Assembly (NCBI RefSeq): GCF_041296385.1
Contig: NC_091022.1
Coordinates: 23,579,967-23,643,966, forward strand
Length of the DNA stretch: 64,000 bases
Direction of reading: 5' to 3'
Origin: Aphelocoma coerulescens
Taxonomy: Eukaryota > Chordata > Aves > Passeriformes > Corvidae
Shown: positions 57,301-64,000 of the stretch, piece by piece
How the letters are laid out: each line of letters begins with the position of its first letter
Position numbering within the stretch: the stretch's first letter is position 1
Position numbers and translations under genes: made by a program
The notes under the pieces: model-generated
What the model was told of the DNA's origin: nothing
The model's input: only the letters and a program-made list of their open reading frames with translations
Databases searched by the model: none

Positions 57301-58609
57301 GCAGCACCAGAGGAAGGACCCTCTGTGAGCATTGGACATGAGCGTCTCAGTCCCTCCTGACTCCTTCACCCACGCTGACACACTTCACAGGCAAGCTGCC
57401 CACGCCTGGAACAAGCAGTCTGCTCCAGGGCCGATTCCCACTGCATCTCCCATCCTTATTTAAAACGGGAGCTAGCTGGTTTCCCTGTTGTACATGGTGC
57501 AATGCCAGCCACGCTGAACAGTCTTCATGTAAAACACAGCCCACTGCCTTTCCAAGCCAAGGGGAAGACATTCTCCCAGTCTGCAGACAGCAACTTCAGA
57601 CACCCTTAAATCCAAGCTCTTGGTCTTGCTTTCCTTTATGAAGCAAAGGTAGAAAAAGAACCACAACTCCCTGACTCCTGCTTTTTCTGCCAGCTCCTTC
57701 AGCAAGATGGAGCTGTATACAGACCTCCTCCATCTCTGCAGCAAAATCTTCTAAACAAGTCACACCAAACAGGGACATGGAGATGCCAGGGACATTTCTG
57801 AAGGACAGCAGCCATTGATGAAAGTCAGTGTTCAGCAGATTTCCTATCAGAAAGGTTAAACCTTGAAGATCACTCCCTGAAACACGCATCCCAAAGGGAA
57901 AGATAGGTTTTAAGGTCGAACAAAAGAGGGAAATTCACCCAAGTTGCCATGTCCTGGCCTGTGGTGCTATGACTGACATAGCACCCAATGGAGCAGCACA
58001 GCCCTCCAGCCGCTGCCTGTCCCATCCCTCTCCATTCCTGCGGTAAAAGCACAGAGAACCCCGGAAAAGCAGATACGGCTCCTTCTGAGGAGAAGCAACC
58101 CCATTCCCCATGGAGCTGATGGAAAAGCTCTGCCAGGACTACATCCAATGGCAAGAGAGCTCACACTGAGGGCTTTGGGGCAGCATTTATGTAAGCTTTT
58201 CTTGCGTGTATGCTCTCCCCAAGACACCTACCATCACTTCCCTTGGAGACACTCAGGTCACAGAGCAGGTGAAAGAAGCCCCAAAGAAAGGCAGAGTCAG
58301 CAGCATCACGTTGCACACCTCTGAGATGCAGGAACCTAGAGGCTGGAGGCACCAAGGCAGAGCTGCTGCCGCCAACATCCTCCTGCGCCAGCCACCCACT
58401 GCTCCAGCACCACTGGCAACAGGCAACCCAGACCTGGAGGTGAAGCCAAGAACCACAGCGGGAAAAGGGCGGATGTGGAGACAGGAGAACCAAGGGCTCT
58501 TTGCCTCCCACACAACCACGTAACTGCAGCCAGAAAGCCTTTTGGACTTATGGTTCCTTATGCTGACAGAAAATTCAGAGCTGAGTTTTACTCCTGACTT
58601 GCAAATCCT

Positions 58610-58630
58610 GAGGAGGAGGAGGAGGAAAAG
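58610..58630. repeat. (GGA)n microsatellite
   Basis: About six GAG/GGA triplets, followed shortly by a short A-run. Confidence 0.85.
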
Positions 58631-61600
58631 GGATTAAAAAAAAAGCCAGGCCATCTGCTCAAGGGCCCTGCAGCAGAGAAGAGGGCTGCACACGGTGATT
58701 CTCCAGGCAGAGCCCTGGTATGACTTTCAGGTTGACTTGGCCATTTGATTTCTTTAGTTCAATCCCAGACCCAGATGTTTCATAACACACACTATCAAGT
58801 GTGTACATGTGAGGAAACTACCTCCGATTTGAATATCCCTGAGAGCACATTGCTCTTATTAAACACACTCTGCAGAGCTATTGCTCCATGTGGCATTAAC
58901 AGTACAAGACGTTCTGGTAGACTACAAAAATTGGCCCATAAAAAATAAACACTTCTGTCTTACTAAGGGCATCTGGAAATGACCCAGAGAGCTTGTCTAT
59001 TTTCATTGGTAACATTTTTGTACAACAGAAGATAGAAACTGGTTGGGAGTTTTGAGCAAATGTTCCTCAAATGCTTACAAGGAATCCCTGAAAACACCGG
59101 AAAACGCCACCCCACCCAGCTCCCCACAGACAGAGCTGGAAGACCACACCGCGGTCCCATTTCATGCAGGCTTTACCCCACTAACTATCCTTCCTGTTGT
59201 CTCTCAGTAAATCACATCCTTGAGGAAAGAAAACTTGTCTCAGACACAGGACCCACCCACTCCCACAAGCATCCAACTCCACCACAGCACACACGTGGTA
59301 GGGAAAGACAGGCCAAAGGAATGGGCAGGCTGCCCTTTACTGGGATGCTCCTTTAAGAGCAAACTTTGGTTCTGAAAGAAAAACCCAGTAACATCATTTG
59401 AAGTTAATGCATTGATATCTTTGCACTCCCCAGGGCTACAAACTTCCACCCTGGCAGCTGGACACACATCAGCTCAAATACAAGAAGCATGTCAATCCTT
59501 GGCATTTAGGGATGCAAAACTGAAACCTCCCTTTGTGTGCCAGAGGCCTGTGGTCATTTTTGGAGCTTCAGCCCATCTGCAGACAGCAGCATGACTTGCC
59601 ATGCTGCCATCACAGCACATCAGTTGGGAAGCAGGAGGTCCAAGAGCTCCGCTAACCTGCTTGCTCTGCTGCAAAAACCAACCAGAAACACGCACATCCC
59701 ATCAGAGATGGGGTCCCAAAAGAGCAAACAGGAATAAACCACAAAGAGATAGCATCTTCTTCAGCAGCTTCTTGTCTGGAGACACATTGCTGGTGACTGG
59801 TTTCTGAGGGCTCTCCAAATTCCTGCTCCAAGCTTAGAGGACTGGAAACAGGAATGGTGGAGTCACCCATTCCAGATCTTACCCAGGGACTATTCTGATG
59901 ACTGCCTGGCTCCTTCCTTCTCAGCAGAACACTCCAAAAATGAACCAAAACAAACTCTAGAGTCATGACACTTCTCACAAGGCAGACTCCAGGCTCTCCA
60001 GCCAGGCCCAACTGCAGACGCCACAGAAGTGTATTTATTTTAAAGACTATTTGAGCTGGAGTTTGTGAGAGAAATGATCCTCTTTTTAAAGAACTTGTGG
60101 TTTTTGTAAAAACCGATTTTAGCAACAGTCACATTTCAGGCTCTCTTTAGAGAAACCATCTGCTGATCATCTGCAAGCATTTCTGCAGCCCTCTGCAAGG
60201 AACCGTGCACAGGAGACATGGCATCCGGTGGAGGGCTGTGGCTCCAGCTGCACAGTTAGGAAATTTCAGAGTGACACAAACTGACCTGGTGTGTCCCTCT
60301 TGCACAATGCCATCCCATGCTTCCCCCTGACCCTGGGAAGTCTCCCTCCTCCAGCCACTGTGCCGTTTTCTACCTTTGCCTAGAGCACCTCTGTATTCCA
60401 ATGTCCCCTGCCAGGCCCAGTCCCACCTGCCTGCCCTGCTGCAATTAGGGACACATTCCCCACTCCATGTCTGCTCCCCAAAGGAGCTATTAGAGGACAA
60501 GACACTCTTAGTGACAGGAGTCTCTGGCTGGGGATGGCTGGCATCCAGTCCTGCCTCCCTGGGGAGCCATGTGGGAAGGAGCTTTGTCCATTGTGAAGGC
60601 ACTTGGGTAATTACCAGCTGCCGGAATCAAAAAAGCCTCTGCTGAGCGCATGCAAATTCCAACTTTTCTTGGATTTGACCACGTTTGCAGAGGGACAGCA
60701 AAGACATCTTGCAAAATGGGCACCTCCTCCCCATTGCCCTTGCACTGAGCGTCACAGCAAGCTCTAGGAAAAGCTCCCCTGACTTCTTCAACAGGATGAA
60801 CACAACATTTTTCTCCAAGCTTACTCTCCAAAATGGCAGGACCACTTTAGGATCTTTTTTTTTTTTTCTCTCCTCAAAAATCAAACCATTTGAGGTTGAC
60901 ATCCAGCATGGAAATTGAAAGCATGGATGTTTAAAACTCTGAGAAAATTACAAGCAAATCGGAGGACAGGATCTTATCTCATGAACTGGAGACGGACAAA
61001 GAGTTGGACGAACTGGAGTTGGACAAAGCTTCATAATAGCTGGTACCACCAACCCTACCTCCAGTAATCCCCATCCTGAGGCAAACCACTCCCAGACACC
61101 TGCTTGACAGCACAACAGTGCCCATCTCCACTTGTGCCTCACCTCTGCCGATGCTGAAACTGAAGCAAACTGACAGCAGGATAATTCAGGGGAAAATTAC
61201 ATTTTCTGTATAGCTTTCATATGTGACTATATTTAGCAGATGGAGAAACAAAGTACATGTATTCAGTAAATATATATTTTTATAGCTGTAAAATTATAAA
61301 CACATATGTATGTACCAAGGAGATGTGAAGTCTATTTTAAGAAGCTCTTCACATGCGGATCATTAAAGCCTACAATACAGTTCCTTTGCCATATTATAAT
61401 AAGTATGGAAAGCGAATACACACTTCTCAACTCTTGTAGGTCACGAGAGACCTAAAGATGATCTCGTTTCTCTTCTGGTCGCTCTCTTTAGTGCTGCTTC
61501 AAAGGGAAATTGGTCTCATATGTGGGTTGACTGTACCTCACAGCATCATTTTGCCTGCAAACCTAATTTAGTGAGCTGCTGAAACACTGTTACATAGGCA

Positions 61601-64000
61601 AGCATCAATTCCAGACCTCGGAAACCCACAGGGTCAACATTGGAAACTAATTCCTCACCTGACAGGCTGCTAGTCTTGCAAGAGCAGCAAAACTAGCATC
61701 TTGCCACCTCTTGCATTCAGGAGGTTTTAATCACACTTGCATCATTCCAGCTACTGGAATTTCTGATCCAAGTTGATTAATTTCCTCCCCATGCCCATTT
61801 CAAGCTACACACAAGCTCAGGGTTCTGCCTTTGGGGAGGGATGCTGAATTTCTCTTCCTGCTCCCTGCATGGCCAAAGCCAGGAAACAGGACAACTTTCT
61901 CCACCTTATTTCCTCAAGACTTCTGCCCCTGGGGAGTCAATAAGGTTTTAATCAGCACCTGGCACTGTATCTATCAGATATGCTAATAAGATTCCTTACC
62001 TTAACAAACACCCTCAAGAGCAGACTCATCTATCTTAATTGGTAAACGCTTCATTAATAATGCAGCTGAGGAGTCTCAGAGCTAGAAATATAAATAGCAA
62101 GTTCTGATGCAAGGGCTTTTTTTTTGTTCTCCAAGTACAGATTCAGAAGGAAGGTCTCTGTCGTGCCCTGCTGCAGACACAAGAGCCCTTTGCAGCGTGC
62201 ACAAAAAGCCTCTTTTCTCTCTCTGAGGGGTCCAAGTTCAGAGCATCCCTTTCCAAAGGAGAAAGGCAGGCACACTGGAAGGCATTCCTGGGCTGGGAGG
62301 CACTCAGGAGGATGGGAACCCATCAAGCACCAACACAGAGGTCAATGTGGACACGCTACCAAGACAGTGGCTTCCAGCCACTGATCGATGACAGGAAAAG
62401 CATTAAAACGCCTCTTTGGTTAAGTCACAAATTCCAGCCCTATGATTAATGCTGCTCTTAGCCAGGGAGCAAAGCAAAGGCTCAAACACCACAACCAGAA
62501 GGGACATCTGAAGAAAAAGATCTAGTGTGTCTGAGACTATACATTCTGCAAAGAGATGACCCCAGGCCCACCATGCTAATCTCCAGATCTCCATTTTAAG
62601 GACTTAGCCAAAACAAGGCAGAAGTCTCTGAAACCCAGCTCTACTCATGAATTCCAGGCGTGTTGAAATAGTAGGCTTGGGTTCTCCTTTTTCTTATAAA
62701 TTCATTCTGCAGACAAAACCCCAGACAATTAGGGGTTTTAAGTATACTCAGTCCAGCCAAAGACTTGCTGATCTTAATCAAGTTTCTCAAAGCAATGGCC
62801 ATAATTTCTACACAAAATCCTTTTTACTGTCCTTTTTTTTAAAAGCTCTGCTTATCAGTCCCTAAAAAGTCTCAATGGATCAGACTGGGGGTTTAAATCT
62901 AAATGTAGAAGAAGAAATTACTGGGGTTTATGGATGTTGGATCTAGTAATTGTTGATAAATATCTTCCTCTGATGGCATTTGGAGGATTTAAATAACAAT
63001 GAAGTGTTAAATCAAATCCCAGATAAACAAGTTTTGGCAAAAACTTAAATATTGCAAGCAAGGTGGTTTTGGACACTTTTCTTGGGATAAAACTGCAAAA
63101 AAAATTTTGTTCCAAATTCTACCACCATGTCCATGTCTTAATTTTTTCTAAGCAACCCTTCTCTGACCCCACCTCTGGTCTCCTTCTGCATTATTTATGG
63201 CATCTTTCTACAGCAAATGACTCTTCCAAACAGTAAGAGGCTTCTTTCAGAGGTTTTCAAAGCGCCAGGCTTGGAGAGCAAGACTGCTGTGCAAGTCCAG
63301 CTCACAAACTTTCAATTTTACTTTGAGTCCTGTGCTTAAAGCTTCTTTGTAAATGGCTCCTGGGCACATGTTCTCAATTAGAACAAAAAGGCAGGCCAGA
63401 GATTATATTTCCAAAGGATCACAAACAGTCACACCTGGAAACACTGTTTTTTCCCCAAATCCCATTTAGTGCTTGTGGAATAGCAAACTTAACTGGGTGC
63501 TTGCCAAAGGTATGTAACTCAGTTTTTGTACTCGTTTAGAGCAGGTCAGCAATACTCCCTGGGACAGCAGCATCAAGGTGGGAATTTGCAATGGGGTCTG
63601 CATGGACACAACATCCATGTATCCCTGCACAGATCCCAGGCAGAGGGGCCTAGCGTTCCCCATCCCGCACAGTGCCTCTGGCTGGAAGTGCCTCATCCCA
63701 GACAAACCCACCATTGTGCAGGATGCTCCGCAGTGCCAGCCCGGCAGGACATCAAGGACATTGAAAACTGATTTCTCCAGCCAGCCTGAGCTCCCGCCCC
63801 ACTGATTAATGGTTCTCTGCCACAGAAGCTAATAGGATCCTCTTTGAAATCCAAATAACCAGCATTAGTGACCTCAGAGCCCTGTCTGCTAACTGGACAT
63901 ACAGCCTGCCTTTAATTCTCTTTATTTTCCACTGCATCTTCCGTAGCAAAGCTTCCTTTCCCACAATTTTCTTTCCAAGCCTCTACACCCCTGTTCAGCT

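Overview
This is vertebrate nuclear DNA, most likely from a bird. The evidence is intron-containing genes with GT-AG splice sites, a CpG-island promoter, a CR1 LINE 3' end of the kind dominant in birds and reptiles, a solo retroviral LTR, and compact introns. The bird order cannot be determined from the sequence alone. The gene order HECTD3 - UROD - ZSWIM5, with the same orientations, matches the human 1p34.1 neighbourhood as I remember it. Exon phases chain perfectly through all three genes, so the reading frames are secure.

Layout. Positions 1-5387 (minus strand) hold the first ten coding exons of HECTD3, an E3 ubiquitin ligase; the exons for the catalytic HECT domain lie left of the window. 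Positions 5388-5717 are a short CpG-island bidirectional promoter carrying five CAAGATGGCGG-type (YY1-like) motifs. Positions 5718-9042 (plus strand) hold a complete ten-exon UROD (uroporphyrinogen decarboxylase, heme synthesis, 369 residues) with all catalytic residues intact. UROD carries a CR1 remnant that stops 10 bp before exon 7 and an E-box/GATA composite in intron 1. Positions 9043-10130 are a short tail-to-tail spacer. From 10.1 kb to the window end (minus strand) lies ZSWIM5: a 1.55 kb 3' UTR, coding exons 14 to 2 (986 complete codons plus stop, including the SWIM zinc-binding motif), and 23.6 kb of intron 1. ZSWIM5 exon 1 lies beyond position 64000.

The rest is intronic: a 302-bp solo LTR with a perfect 6-bp target duplication, two recent tandem duplications (42 and 81 bp), simple repeats, and several CpG-retaining AT-rich blocks that look like conserved regulatory elements. 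I found no new multi-gene system. The best leads are regulatory or transposon-derived: the TE-embedded UROD acceptor, a possible UROD N-terminal extension, the promoter motif array, and an unexpectedly long open frame inside ZSWIM5 intron 4.
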